A stretch of 23,078 bases of DNA from an uncultured Gammaproteobacteria bacterium (GCA_937958785.1 CALGMY010000105.1:1-23078); one strand, 5' to 3'. Positions 1 to 7,351 are shown, counted from the stretch's first letter. A program made the numbers and translations. The notes: generated by a model from the sequence alone, not told the origin.

Positions 1-221
1 GGCGGGGTCTCGATGGCCGGGGGCGGCGGAGGGGCTTCCTCCTCATCGACGATCTCTTCCAGGATCTCCGCGATGATGGGCGGGGGTGGGCGGTCGACCT
101 GGATGATGCCGAGGCTGGTCACCAGGCCCCACACGAGCAGCGCATGGAACGCGATGATGATCGCGAAGATCATCGCCTTGCGGCCGCTGTTGTTCAGGCC
201 GGTGTCGAAAGTGCTATCCAT
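1..221 (-). CDS. TonB-like energy transducer, N-terminal part (runs off window)
   Basis: The reverse strand from ATG at 221 reads about 73 residues without a stop and leaves the window. It has a short cytoplasmic N-terminus, one hydrophobic segment (about residues 13-33, rich in I, A, F and V), then a proline- and glutamate-rich stretch with PPPP, EEIVDEEE and PPPPP runs. This is the usual architecture of TonB-family proteins: an inner-membrane anchor and an extended Pro/Glu periplasmic linker that carries proton-motive energy to outer-membrane receptors. The C-terminal TonB domain is outside the window, so the assignment rests on the anchor and linker alone. TolA-like or other single-anchor proteins are possible. 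No ExbB/ExbD genes are visible. Upstream of the ATG there is only a weak purine stretch (GAAGAG). Confidence 0.6.
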   Translation of the reverse strand, partial: MDSTFDTGLNNSGRKAMIFAIIIAFHALLVWGLVTSLGIIQVDRPPPPIIAEILEEIVDEEEAPPPPPAIETP

Positions 222-634
222 GTCTGCTCTTCAAAGGGCGCTGTTCGTGCTCGACCAAATGCGTTACGCCATATGCCGTGCGGGTAGGCTCTTGCGCAAG
301 TCCAGTGCTGCTCTGTCGCTACCAGACGTGCCGGGACCCGCGGATATTACTTGGGCGCCGCCCCGATTGAGCAGTGCTGGCTTCTTCGTGCCGCTGGCCG
401 GTTTCTTGCCCGGCTGCGGGGCCAGCTGCAGTTGGACCGGGTTCCCCCCTCGGCCCAAGGCCGCCAAATTTACCCGATCTTCATGGTGATTGCACATGGG
501 TCCCGGCCGCCGTTGCCTGCCCCTGTTTGGATCGACCGGGCACCCGGTTGGTTCCGGCGGCTGGTCCTGTCGCGGCAGCGCTGCAACAATGCGGGCCGGC
601 GCGGCCCGGGGGCTGCGGAAGGGCGGAGGTAGCC
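222..634. other. 413-base intergenic region, no convincing gene
   Basis: This lies between the minus-strand TonB-like gene and the plus-strand lipoprotein, so it should hold two divergent promoters. Open frames exist on both strands but look like chance GC-rich frames with low-complexity translations. On the minus strand a TTGCGC hexamer, an 18-base spacer and CATATG (around 269-298) form a weak promoter candidate for the TonB-like gene. I see no tRNA, no riboswitch fold I recognise and no strong terminator. Confidence 0.4.
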
Positions 635-988
635 ATGCGACAGGTCATTCCCGGTTTGCTCCTGCCGGTGCTGCTCGCGGGCTGTGCGGCCGATGCGATC
701 AACAAGAGTGCTGACTTCGACCGGCACCGCTACAGCCGGCTGGTCCAGCCCTTCGACCGGCCTGACCAGATCTATTTCGACGTGACCTTCGCACCGGATT
801 ACCCCGCCGCGGATCCGGCGGCCGATCAGGCCAGGATCCGATGGCTCGAGGCCTGGCTGGAGCAGCGCCGGCTCTGCGGCGCGGGCTACGACGTTGCCGC
901 CCGGCGGCCGTTCGATTACCTCGAGGACAATCCGGCGGGTTACCAGGAGCGGTGGGAGATCCGCTGCCGGGCACCGGCGGGAAGCTAG
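635..988 (+). CDS. Small putative lipoprotein of unknown function
   Basis: This encodes 117 residues. The ATG at 635 follows a good Shine-Dalgarno (GGAGG about 5 bases upstream), one of the few clear ones here. The N-terminus has Arg2, a hydrophobic run and the lipobox LLAGC (Cys about residue 17), so a lipidated envelope protein is expected. Asp is not at +2 (the residue is Ala), which by the E. coli Lol rule favours outer-membrane sorting. The mature part is charged and aromatic, with an internal pair of cysteines and no domain I recognise. Its TAG stop shares the palindromic CTAG at 985-988 with the stop of the convergent DUF192 gene. Longer in-frame starts from 374 would precede the lipobox and are unlikely. 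Confidence 0.7.
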   Translation: MRQVIPGLLLPVLLAGCAADAINKSADFDRHRYSRLVQPFDRPDQIYFDVTFAPDYPAADPAADQARIRWLEAWLEQRRLCGAGYDVAARRPFDYLEDNPAGYQERWEIRCRAPAGS

Positions 989-1458
989 CCCCCGAAGACC
1001 TGCAGGCGGGTGCCTGGCGCGACCCGCCAGCGACTGGCGAAGCCCGCGTTGAGCTCGAGTACGCCAACCACCGGCCCCCCGGAACTGATCCGGCGCATGG
1101 AATAGGGCTCCGTGTTCCGCTCGATGGTCGTGATGGCCCCGTCGGCACGGACGAAGAGCATGTCCAGGGACAGCCGGGTGTTCTTCATCCACATCACGAG
1201 TTCCGCGGGTTCCCCATGGGCGAAGTACATGCCCTCGAACTCGTCCATGGCCTCGACGAACATGAGGCCCTGGGCCCGCTGGGAAGGGGATGCCGGCAGG
1301 TAGACGTGGATCAGCAGGCAGCGGGGTCCCGCGGTCTCCAGGATGACCTGGCCCCGCGGGAAGCCGGCGACCAGATGGGCGGGGACCAGGGCAGCCGCCG
1401 GCCCCGCCAGGACGGCGGCGATCAGGGCGGCCGCGAGGCCGCCCACCCTAGTCGCCAT
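985..1458 (-). CDS. DUF192 family exported protein
   Basis: This encodes 157 residues. An N-terminal hydrophobic signal peptide ends near AAALVPA (about residue 25). The rest matches the DUF192 (PF02643) pattern: a RAQGLMF motif after a SPSQ-type lead (about 58-67), then a GMYF element, the hallmark WMKNT followed by LDMLFV (about 90-102), and LELNAG (about 133-138) near the C-terminus. Family members are small, usually exported single-domain beta-rich proteins without an established biochemical function. The gene overlaps its upstream neighbour (1448-2086) by 11 bases, so the two are probably co-transcribed and translationally coupled. It converges on the lipoprotein gene, with stop codons interlocked in one CTAG. 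Confidence 0.85.
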   Translation of the reverse strand: MATRVGGLAAALIAAVLAGPAAALVPAHLVAGFPRGQVILETAGPRCLLIHVYLPASPSQRAQGLMFVEAMDEFEGMYFAHGEPAELVMWMKNTRLSLDMLFVRADGAITTIERNTEPYSMRRISSGGPVVGVLELNAGFASRWRVAPGTRLQVFGG

Positions 1459-2086
1459 GGCCGATCCAGCCGGAGAACCGCAGGTCCCCCAGGGTCAGCG
1501 AGCCCCGGTCGCCGACCGAGGGCAAGGCTCCCACGCAGTAAAGGACCCCGTCGACCCGCTGGCCGCGGGGCAGCCCGGGCCCGGTGGGTGCGGGGGTGAC
1601 CGCGGCGACATCGGCAAAGCACCGGCCGGGACCGCCTGAATTGAAGAAGCGGGCCTCCTGCTCGTCGATGACGGTCACGCTGGCGGGCTGTTCCCCGGTG
1701 GCCGGGCCCGTGTCGCCGCCCGGGAGGCCGACCAGCACCGTCACCTGGCCCGAACCCCGGCCCGGACCCGAGAAGTAGAGCCGGAAACCGCCCTCGTCCG
1801 GCCGCGCCCTGCCATCGCAGGCGAGTTCACTGCCGGACCAGTCCGCCATGAAGTCGAGCCCCCCGTAGAACCGTCCCCGGAAGGTGCCGGCACCGCCGAG
1901 GGGGCAGGGCCGCGCGACGCTGGCGGCCGGCCCGGCTGGCGGGTCGCCCGGCCGCTGCAGCAGCGCCAGCGTCGTGACGGTGATTGCTGCCGTGGCACCC
2001 AGCAGGCCCGCCAGGGCGCCGGTCGGGCGAACCGGGTCCGATCGGCGGACCGGGCCGGAGCGGGTGGCTGGCGGCGGCGCTGGCAT
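1448..2086 (-). CDS. Membrane-anchored unknown protein, Gly/Pro-rich
   Basis: This encodes 212 residues. After a basic Pro-rich N-terminus there is one hydrophobic segment (about 25-43, GALAGLLGATAAITVTTLALL), then a periplasmic-looking domain rich in Gly and Pro with four well-spaced cysteines that could pair. I do not recognise the domain. The frame is long, overlaps the DUF192 start by 11 bases, and has a -10-like TAGGAT 8 bases before its ATG, which supports a real gene at the head of a two-gene operon. The function is unknown; a joint envelope role with the DUF192 protein is only suggested by linkage. GC-rich composition makes chance frames common, hence moderate confidence. Confidence 0.55.
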   Translation of the reverse strand: MPAPPPATRSGPVRRSDPVRPTGALAGLLGATAAITVTTLALLQRPGDPPAGPAASVARPCPLGGAGTFRGRFYGGLDFMADWSGSELACDGRARPDEGGFRLYFSGPGRGSGQVTVLVGLPGGDTGPATGEQPASVTVIDEQEARFFNSGGPGRCFADVAAVTPAPTGPGLPRGQRVDGVLYCVGALPSVGDRGSLTLGDLRFSGWIGHGD

Positions 2087-2094
2087 GGCGCCGT

Positions 2095-2100
2095 ATCCTA
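2095..2100 (-). promoter_or_regulatory. Candidate -10 box (TAGGAT) for the 2086 minus-strand gene
   Basis: TAGGAT on the minus strand ends 8 bases before the ATG at 2086. No Shine-Dalgarno is visible in the spacer, so initiation could be leaderless. There is no clear -35. Confidence 0.3.
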
Positions 2101-2250
2101 CCGGCAGTGCCTGCCGGGGGGTGAACTGTGACCCACCGCGCAGCCCGTGCGGGGGGCAGCCAGTAACGTCGTGCAGGCGTGGCAGGCCGGGTACCGGGCG
2201 GTACTCCGGCCACCGGTGCTTTGGGCGGACTCGAGGGGCGGGGCCGGGTT

Positions 2251-3462
2251 TTGAGTCTCGACGTGCAACATCACTTCAGCTCGCTCGTGACCGAGCGGCG
2301 CACGGGTCTCTTCGGCCTGCATTTCGGGAGCCACGTCGAGGCCGAATTCCGCCGAGTCTATGCCGAGTCCAATTACCCGAAGACCCGACCCATCCTGATG
2401 ACGGCGGCGGCGGCGATCTTCCTCGCCCTGATCTTCGCCGTCATGCACGAGAACCTGTCCTGGCAGATGGCCGCCTTCATGCTGGGCGTCCTGCTGCCAG
2501 CCCTGATGGCCACGCTGGTGACGTCCTACAAGGACGGCTCCCACGGCGCCTACCAGTGGCTGCTGGCCCTGACCGCCGTCTGTGTCGGCCTGGTCACCAC
2601 CTCGATCACCCTGCGGGCCAGCCTGCATGGCGCGCCTTACTACTTCGCCGCCGAGGTGGCCTGGATCTTCGTGGTCTGGCTGGTGCTCGGGCTGCATTTC
2701 GGCATCGCCGCCCTGGTTGGGGTGACGATCTCGGTGACCTACGCCTGGGGCATGCTGACCTGGCAGTTTCCGCTCGAGGAGCTGGTCTTCTCCCTGCTCA
2801 CCCTGCTGGTGGTCAACCTCATCGGTGCCTACTGCTGCTTCCAGCTCGAGACGGCGATCCGCCAGTCGTTTACCGAGTCCCGCATGCTGAACGACCTCGC
2901 CGAGCGCGACGGGCTGACCGGCCTGTACAACCGGCGGCGCTTCGACAAGGACATCGACAAGCTCTGGCGCCAGTCCCGGCGGGACCAGGGCCAGCTGACG
3001 CTGCTCCTGGCCGACATCGACCACTTCAAGAACTTCAATGACCTCTATGGCCACCAGGCCGGCGACGACGCCCTGAAGCGCGTGGCGGAGGTGATCGACA
3101 TGTGTGCCCAGCGGCCGCTGGATTTCGCCGCCCGCCTCGGTGGCGAGGAGTTTGCCCTGGTGCTCTACGGCCCCGCCCAGGACTACGGTCGCGAGATCCC
3201 CGAGATGCTGCGCCGGAGCATCGAGGACCTGCACATTCCCCACGCCGAGTCCACCACGAGTCCGTGGCTGACCGTCAGTGTCGGCGTGGCCATCGTCAGC
3301 CCGGGCAACGAGCGGAGCCTCGCGGGGGCCATCCAGCTGGCCGACGAGGCCCTGTACCAGGCCAAGGAAGAGGGCCGCAACCGCGTCCTCGTGAAGGAAT
3401 CCAAGAGCGCCCACATCCAGACCGGCCGGTTCCGGGCGGCGCGCATCACGGCCGCTACCTGA
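2251..3462 (+). CDS. Membrane diguanylate cyclase (GGDEF domain)
   Basis: This protein makes cyclic di-GMP from two GTP. About 200 N-terminal residues hold six predicted membrane helices and no recognised ligand domain. A GGDEF domain follows: it opens with RDGLTGLYNRR, then DIDHFKNFND, the active-site GGEEF, and SVGVA near the end, with ALYQAKEEGRN closing the domain. An RxxD inhibitory site (RPLD) sits five residues before GGEEF, so product inhibition is expected. The active-site signature is intact, so it should be catalytically active. The TTG at 2251 is chosen because the longer GTG start at 2179 adds a low-complexity Gly-rich leader; GTG at 2263 is also possible. It stands alone, convergent with gloA. 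Confidence 0.9.
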   Translation: MSLDVQHHFSSLVTERRTGLFGLHFGSHVEAEFRRVYAESNYPKTRPILMTAAAAIFLALIFAVMHENLSWQMAAFMLGVLLPALMATLVTSYKDGSHGAYQWLLALTAVCVGLVTTSITLRASLHGAPYYFAAEVAWIFVVWLVLGLHFGIAALVGVTISVTYAWGMLTWQFPLEELVFSLLTLLVVNLIGAYCCFQLETAIRQSFTESRMLNDLAERDGLTGLYNRRRFDKDIDKLWRQSRRDQGQLTLLLADIDHFKNFNDLYGHQAGDDALKRVAEVIDMCAQRPLDFAARLGGEEFALVLYGPAQDYGREIPEMLRRSIEDLHIPHAESTTSPWLTVSVGVAIVSPGNERSLAGAIQLADEALYQAKEEGRNRVLVKESKSAHIQTGRFRAARITAAT

Positions 3463-3482
3463 GCCGTGGACTCCGCGCGCCG

Positions 3483-3917
3483 TTACCAGGTGCCGGCGTT
3501 GGGTGCGGATCGCCACGGCTCCTGCACCGGGAGCGGGCCGCCCGCCTGAAGCAGTTCGATGGAGATCCCGTCCGGCGAGCGGACGAAGGCCATGTATCCG
3601 TCCCGGGGCGGGCGGTTGATCGTCACGCCGCCAGCCTGCAGCCGCTCGCAGGTCGCGTAGATGTCCTCGACCTGGTAGGCGAGGTGGCCGAAGTTCCTGC
3701 CGCCGGAGTAGGGTTCCGGGTCCCAGTTCCAGGTGAGTTCGAGGCAGGGGGCGCCAGTCCCGCCACCTGCGTCGGCGGGGGCCGCGAGGAAGACCAGCGT
3801 GAACCGGCCCCGCTCGTTCTCGGTACGCTTGAGTTCCACGAGACCGAGCAGCCCGCAGTAGAAGGCGAGCGACGCGTCGAGGTCCGAGACCCGGACCATG
3901 GTGTGCAGGTACTTCAT
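3483..3917 (-). CDS. gloA: Glyoxalase I (lactoylglutathione lyase)
   Basis: This converts the hemithioacetal of methylglyoxal and glutathione into S-lactoylglutathione in the cytoplasm. The protein is 144 residues, close to the usual size of bacterial Ni-type GloA. It starts MKYLHTMVRV, and the four metal ligands are visible: His5, Glu60 (CLELTW), His78 (FGHLAYQV) and Glu121 (ISIELL). The family signature of DLDASLAFY followed by GLLGL is near the N-terminus. The ATG at 3917 is preferred over a longer in-frame start at 4058, because that extension is antisense to the hydrolase gene and carries no domain. No good Shine-Dalgarno is present. The start lies 13 bases from that of the divergent hydrolase. 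Confidence 0.92.
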   Translation of the reverse strand: MKYLHTMVRVSDLDASLAFYCGLLGLVELKRTENERGRFTLVFLAAPADAGGGTGAPCLELTWNWDPEPYSGGRNFGHLAYQVEDIYATCERLQAGGVTINRPPRDGYMAFVRSPDGISIELLQAGGPLPVQEPWRSAPNAGTW

Positions 3918-3923
3918 TAGAAT
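3918..3923 (+). promoter_or_regulatory. Candidate -10 box (TAGAAT) for the 3931 hydrolase
   Basis: TAGAAT fits the -10 consensus well and lies 7 bases before the ATG at 3931, so transcription would start at or next to the start codon. The -35 region would fall inside gloA and shows no good match. Confidence 0.35.
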
Positions 3924-3930
3924 GCCGCCA

Positions 3931-4878
3931 ATGTCGACCAGCGAGGCAGATGTATCCCCGGCCAGCCTGCCGGGCGTGCGCCGTATCTTGTACGTCCCGG
4001 GCATCCGCGCCAAGCCGCCGCCCGATGCGCACCGGACCCTCGTGCGGCGTTGCCTCATCGAGGGCGTGCGGCGTGCCGACCCCCGTGTGGCCGGCGACCT
4101 GGCGGCGGCGGCGGACTGCCTGCGCCTGGTGCTGTGGGGTCATGAGTTCTACCCCGACTACCGGGACCCGGATGCGGACGCAGCTGCCATCGAGGCACTG
4201 GTGGCGGATGAACATCCTGCCCGGCGCAGCATCCGTGAGGTGCGGGCGGTTCGTGGCCGGCTGCGCTACCTCACGCACCGGCTCGGTGACCGGTTTCCGG
4301 GCCTCATCGGCCTGCTCGCCGGCGAGGCGACCCGCGCCAACCTGGCCGATTCGGCGCGCTACTTTGCCAACGCCGACGGGGTTGCCGATCGCATCCGTGG
4401 ACTGCTGCGCGACGAGCTCGAGCGCTGCTGGCAGGCTGGCGACCGGGTCCTCCTCATGGCCCACAGCTTCGGCTCCGTCATCGCCTGGGACACCCTCTGG
4501 GAACTCCGCGGCCAGGCCGGGCCCGTCGAATTGTTCCTCACCCTGGGAAGCCCGCTCGGCACCCGCTACATCCGCCGCCAGCTCAGGGGTGCCGGGCTGC
4601 CCGGCGCGGCCGCGTACCCGCGCGGCATCCAGCGCTGGGAGAACCTGGCGGCGACCGGCGGCCTGACGGCGCTCGGGCACCGCTTCGCCAAGGACTTCGC
4701 CGGCATGCGCGAGCTCGGCCTGGTCGGGTCGATCACCGACCGGACGGACCTCATCAATCCGTTCCGGGGGCCGGACGGGCTGAATGTCCACCGCTGCTAC
4801 GGCTATTTCGTGAATGCCTGCACCGGCGCGGCCATCGCCCGCTGGTGGCGGTCACCGCCGCCCGCCGGCCCGCTGTAG
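3931..4878 (+). CDS. Serine alpha/beta hydrolase
   Basis: This encodes 315 residues. It begins with a beta strand and oxyanion-type motif (ILYVPGIRAKPPPDAHR, about 19-35). A charged middle region follows, then the nucleophile elbow AHSFGS with Ser179 (about 177-182). A GSPLGTRYIRR segment (about 207-216) follows the next strand, and LNVHRCYGY supplies a likely catalytic His287. These support a lipase/esterase-like fold; the substrate is unknown. In relatives as I recall them, the segment after the W-x-N motif carries an Asp that serves as catalytic acid; here it reads AATGGLTAL with no acid. Another acid such as Asp270 or Asp273 may substitute. The upstream ATG at 3922 is an alternative start. 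A REP-like hairpin begins at its stop codon. Confidence 0.75.
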   Translation: MSTSEADVSPASLPGVRRILYVPGIRAKPPPDAHRTLVRRCLIEGVRRADPRVAGDLAAAADCLRLVLWGHEFYPDYRDPDADAAAIEALVADEHPARRSIREVRAVRGRLRYLTHRLGDRFPGLIGLLAGEATRANLADSARYFANADGVADRIRGLLRDELERCWQAGDRVLLMAHSFGSVIAWDTLWELRGQAGPVELFLTLGSPLGTRYIRRQLRGAGLPGAAAYPRGIQRWENLAATGGLTALGHRFAKDFAGMRELGLVGSITDRTDLINPFRGPDGLNVHRCYGYFVNACTGAAIARWWRSPPPAGPL

Positions 4879-4896
4879 GAGCGCCTTCAGGCGCGA
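4874..4896 (+). repeat. REP-like palindrome with GTAG foot
   Basis: The sequence TGTAGGAG is followed by a perfect hairpin of GCGCC, loop TTCA and GGCGC (4881-4894), then GA. A GTAG tetranucleotide just 5' of a short GC-rich imperfect palindrome is the hallmark of REP elements mobilised by RAYT transposases. The element begins inside the stop codon of the hydrolase gene. Only one copy is visible in the window, so the repeat status is inferred from form and from the RAYT gene at 15681-16286. Confidence 0.6.
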
Positions 4897-4973
4897 CCCG
4901 CCCGGGGGACCACCCGCCGGAACTGTGCGCCTGCTCACAGTACGGCCCGGCGGATTTCCATAACGTTCCACCC

Positions 4974-5171
4974 ATGCGCGCGAAGTACTACACCCGCTTC
5001 CTGCTGCGCTCGGAGGAACCGGGTTTCGCGGACGAATACAGCGGCGTGGTGGAGCTGAACCACGCCGTGGACCAGGTGCTGGAACCCCGGGAGATCGAGG
5101 CACTGCTCGCCCGGAACTTCCAGCGCGACGAGCACGAAGTGGAGCTGCTCAACTGGTCACGGGTTCACTAG
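4974..5171 (+). CDS. Small unknown protein, 65 residues
   Basis: The protein is charged and soluble-looking, beginning MRAKYYTRFLLRSEE, with many Glu, Arg and His and no membrane segment, cysteine or motif I recognise. Supporting evidence for a real gene: it ends 48 bases before a strong rho-independent terminator on the same strand, and a CATAAC hexamer lies 9 bases before the ATG with no competing Shine-Dalgarno. A longer in-frame start at 4845 would run through the end of the hydrolase and the REP element and is unlikely. The function is unknown. Confidence 0.6.
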   Translation: MRAKYYTRFLLRSEEPGFADEYSGVVELNHAVDQVLEPREIEALLARNFQRDEHEVELLNWSRVH

Positions 5172-5219
5172 GTGTCTGACGCTGACGTGGTGGATTGAAT
5201 TTCAGGTTCCCCCTGTATT

Positions 5220-5248
5220 GGCCCGGCCTTGCGCCGGGCCTTTTTTTT
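5220..5248 (+). terminator. Rho-independent terminator
   Basis: A perfect 8-bp stem GGCCCGGC / GCCGGGCC (5220-5227 and 5233-5240) with a 5-base loop is followed directly by eight T residues. It terminates the 4974-5171 transcript and insulates lipA. It is the only textbook intrinsic terminator I see in the window. Confidence 0.92.
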
Positions 5249-5293
5249 GGGGGTGGGCCGCCCGGTGCCGGGACCCCGTGCCAGAATGGTCGC

Positions 5294-6322
5294 ATGGCCA
5301 CCTTCAAGGGCATACCCATCGAGAGCGGCGCGAAGTACACCACCGCCGCCGGCTTCACCGCGATCCGCAATGGCATCAAGCAGCGCGGCGGTCCCGTCGA
5401 TCCCGATGCGGGCCGGAAGCCCGACTGGCTGCGGGTCCGCCTCGCCGCCGGGGGCCGCTTTGCCGACGTCCAGCGCACCGTCCACGAGCACCGGCTGGCG
5501 ACCGTCTGCGAGGAATCCATGTGCCCCAACATCGGGGAGTGCTGGAACGCCGGCACGGCGACCATCATGCTCATGGGGCACGTGTGCACCCGGGCCTGCC
5601 GCTTCTGCGCGGTGGACACCGGCAATCCGCGCGGCTGGCTGGATCCCGCCGAGCCCGCCAATGCCGCGCGCACCGTGGCACTCATGGGCCTCGGCTACGT
5701 GGTGCTGACCTCCGTCGACCGGGATGACCTGCCCGATGGCGGCGCGGCGCACTACGCCGCCTGCGTCCGCGCCATCCGCGAGTCCAATCCCCGCACCACG
5801 GTCGAGGCACTGACCCCGGATTTCGCCGGCGACCTCGCGGCCGTTGCCACGGTGGTGGAGTCCGGTGTCGGCGTCTTCGCCCACAACCTGGAGACGGTGC
5901 GCCGGCTGACGCCGGAGGTGCGGGATGCCCGGGCGGGCTACGACCAGTCCCTTGCCGTCCTCGCCCATGCCGGCATGGTGGCCGCGGCCGGCGGCCGGGA
6001 CGTGCTGGTGAAGAGCAGCCTCATGCTCGGCCTCGGCGAGACCCCGGCCGAGGTGGCGTCGGCCATGGCCGACCTGCGCGCCGCCGGGGTGGCGCTGCTC
6101 ACGCTCGGCCAGTACCTGCGTCCGACCCCGAACCACCTGCCGGTGCGCGAGTTCGTCCACCCGGACCAGTTCGCCGCCTATCGGGAACTGGGGCTGGCCC
6201 AGGGTTTCGTCGAAGTCGTGGCAGGGCCGCTCGTGCGTTCCAGCTACCGGGCCGAGCGTGCCCTCGAGCGCAACAACGCGGGCCTGCCCATGGGCCGGGC
6301 GATCGGGCGGCCGCCCGGCTGA
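5294..6322 (+). CDS. lipA: Lipoyl synthase (radical SAM)
   Basis: This inserts two sulfurs into protein-bound octanoyl groups to make lipoyl cofactor for 2-oxoacid dehydrogenases and the glycine cleavage system. The protein is 342 residues. The auxiliary [4Fe-4S] cluster motif is Cys72, Cys77, Cys83 (CEESMCPNIGEC), and the radical-SAM cluster CTRACRFC is Cys98, Cys102, Cys105. SVDRDDLPDGGA, LGLGET, LGQYLRP and the C-terminal RSSY (about 315-318), which supplies the serine ligand of the auxiliary cluster, are all present. FCAVDTGNP and RSSYRAE differ from the common proteobacterial FCDVAHGRP and SSYHAD forms, so it may belong to a divergent LipA branch. lipB is not adjacent. The ATG at 5294 has no Shine-Dalgarno but has CAGAAT 6 bases upstream. 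Confidence 0.93.
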   Translation: MATFKGIPIESGAKYTTAAGFTAIRNGIKQRGGPVDPDAGRKPDWLRVRLAAGGRFADVQRTVHEHRLATVCEESMCPNIGECWNAGTATIMLMGHVCTRACRFCAVDTGNPRGWLDPAEPANAARTVALMGLGYVVLTSVDRDDLPDGGAAHYAACVRAIRESNPRTTVEALTPDFAGDLAAVATVVESGVGVFAHNLETVRRLTPEVRDARAGYDQSLAVLAHAGMVAAAGGRDVLVKSSLMLGLGETPAEVASAMADLRAAGVALLTLGQYLRPTPNHLPVREFVHPDQFAAYRELGLAQGFVEVVAGPLVRSSYRAERALERNNAGLPMGRAIGRPPG

Positions 6323-6331
6323 GCCGCGGGG

Positions 6332-7351
6332 ATGGCGGAATTCCTGCTCGAGTACGGGCTGTTCCTCGCCAAGGCGCTGACCCTCGTCGCCGCGGTGGCC
6401 GCCGTCGTCGCGCTCAGCGTTGGCATGAGCCGCCGGGAGGCACAACCGGGCAGCCTGACCGTCGAAAAGCTCAACGACCGCTTCCGCCACCTGCGGCTGC
6501 AGCTCGGCCATGCCCTCCTGTCCCGGGCGGACCGCCGGCGCGAGCAGCGCGAGGAGAAGAAGCGCCAGAAGGCCGCGGCGCAGGACGGCGGGGAGCGCCG
6601 CCGGGTCTTCGTCGTCGACTTCAAGGGTGACATCCGGGCCACGGCCGTGGCGGCCCTGCGGGAGGAGATCAGCGCAATCCTGGGGGTGGCGCGGCCGACC
6701 GACGAGGTCGTGCTCCGCCTCGAGAACTTCGGCGGGGCGGTCCACGAGCACGGCCTCGCCGCGTCCCAGCTCATGCGGCTGCGGGCAAAGGGCATCCCGC
6801 TCACTGCCATCGTCGACAAGGGCGCCGCGAGCGGCGGCTACCTGATGGCCTGCGTCGCCAACCACATCGTCGCCGCACCCTTCGCGGTCATCGGCTCCAT
6901 CGGCGTGATCGCCCAGCTGCCCAACTTCCACCGGGCCCTGGAGGCCCGGGGCGTGGACTTCGAACAGGTCACGGCCGGCCGCTACAAGCGCACCGTCACG
7001 ATGTTCGGGAGGACCACCGATGCCGACCGGGCCAAGCTCCGGGAGGAACTGGAGGACGTGCACGCCCTCTTCAAGCAGGTGGTCGCAACCCACCGCCCGG
7101 GGCTGGACGTGGAGGCGGTGGCCACCGGGGAGCACTGGTATGGCACGCGGGCCCTGGACCTCCGGCTGGTGGATGCGCTGGAGACCAGCGACGACTACCT
7201 GCACCGGGTGGCGGAAACGTCCGACCTGTACCGGGTCCACTACCGGGCGCGTCCCACGCTGCAGCAACGGGTGCTGACAGCCGTCCGGGCGGGCGCCGAC
7301 GAGGCGGCGGCCTGGCTGGCCCAGCGGGACCGGGACGGCCGCCTGCCCTGA
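6332..7351 (+). CDS. sohB: SohB-type inner-membrane S49 protease
   Basis: This encodes 339 residues. A membrane segment (about 11-30) is followed by a basic, charged linker (about 64-91) and the S49 peptidase domain. The Ser-Lys dyad is visible: Ser167 in DKGAASGGYLMACVA and Lys219 in AGRYKRTVTMFG. GSIGVIAQLPNF and GEHWYGTRALDLRLVD also match E. coli SohB closely. The protein should be anchored in the inner membrane with the protease domain outside the cytoplasm and act on membrane or signal-peptide remnants; physiological substrates are poorly known. It starts 9 bases after lipA, so the two are probably co-transcribed although functionally unrelated. Confidence 0.92.
   Translation: MAEFLLEYGLFLAKALTLVAAVAAVVALSVGMSRREAQPGSLTVEKLNDRFRHLRLQLGHALLSRADRRREQREEKKRQKAAAQDGGERRRVFVVDFKGDIRATAVAALREEISAILGVARPTDEVVLRLENFGGAVHEHGLAASQLMRLRAKGIPLTAIVDKGAASGGYLMACVANHIVAAPFAVIGSIGVIAQLPNFHRALEARGVDFEQVTAGRYKRTVTMFGRTTDADRAKLREELEDVHALFKQVVATHRPGLDVEAVATGEHWYGTRALDLRLVDALETSDDYLHRVAETSDLYRVHYRARPTLQQRVLTAVRAGADEAAAWLAQRDRDGRLP

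Noticed and set aside
264..632. Short open frames on both strands in the 222-634 gap
   Set aside because: They lack ribosome sites and domains, and read as Arg/Pro/Gly low-complexity translations.
2098..4791. Minus-strand open frame of 897 codons
   Set aside because: It lies antisense to the diguanylate cyclase and alpha/beta hydrolase genes, both with intact motifs, and its translation is low-complexity Gly/Arg/Gln-rich. High GC removes stops from the mirrored frame. Only the separate gloA frame inside this range is real on the minus strand.
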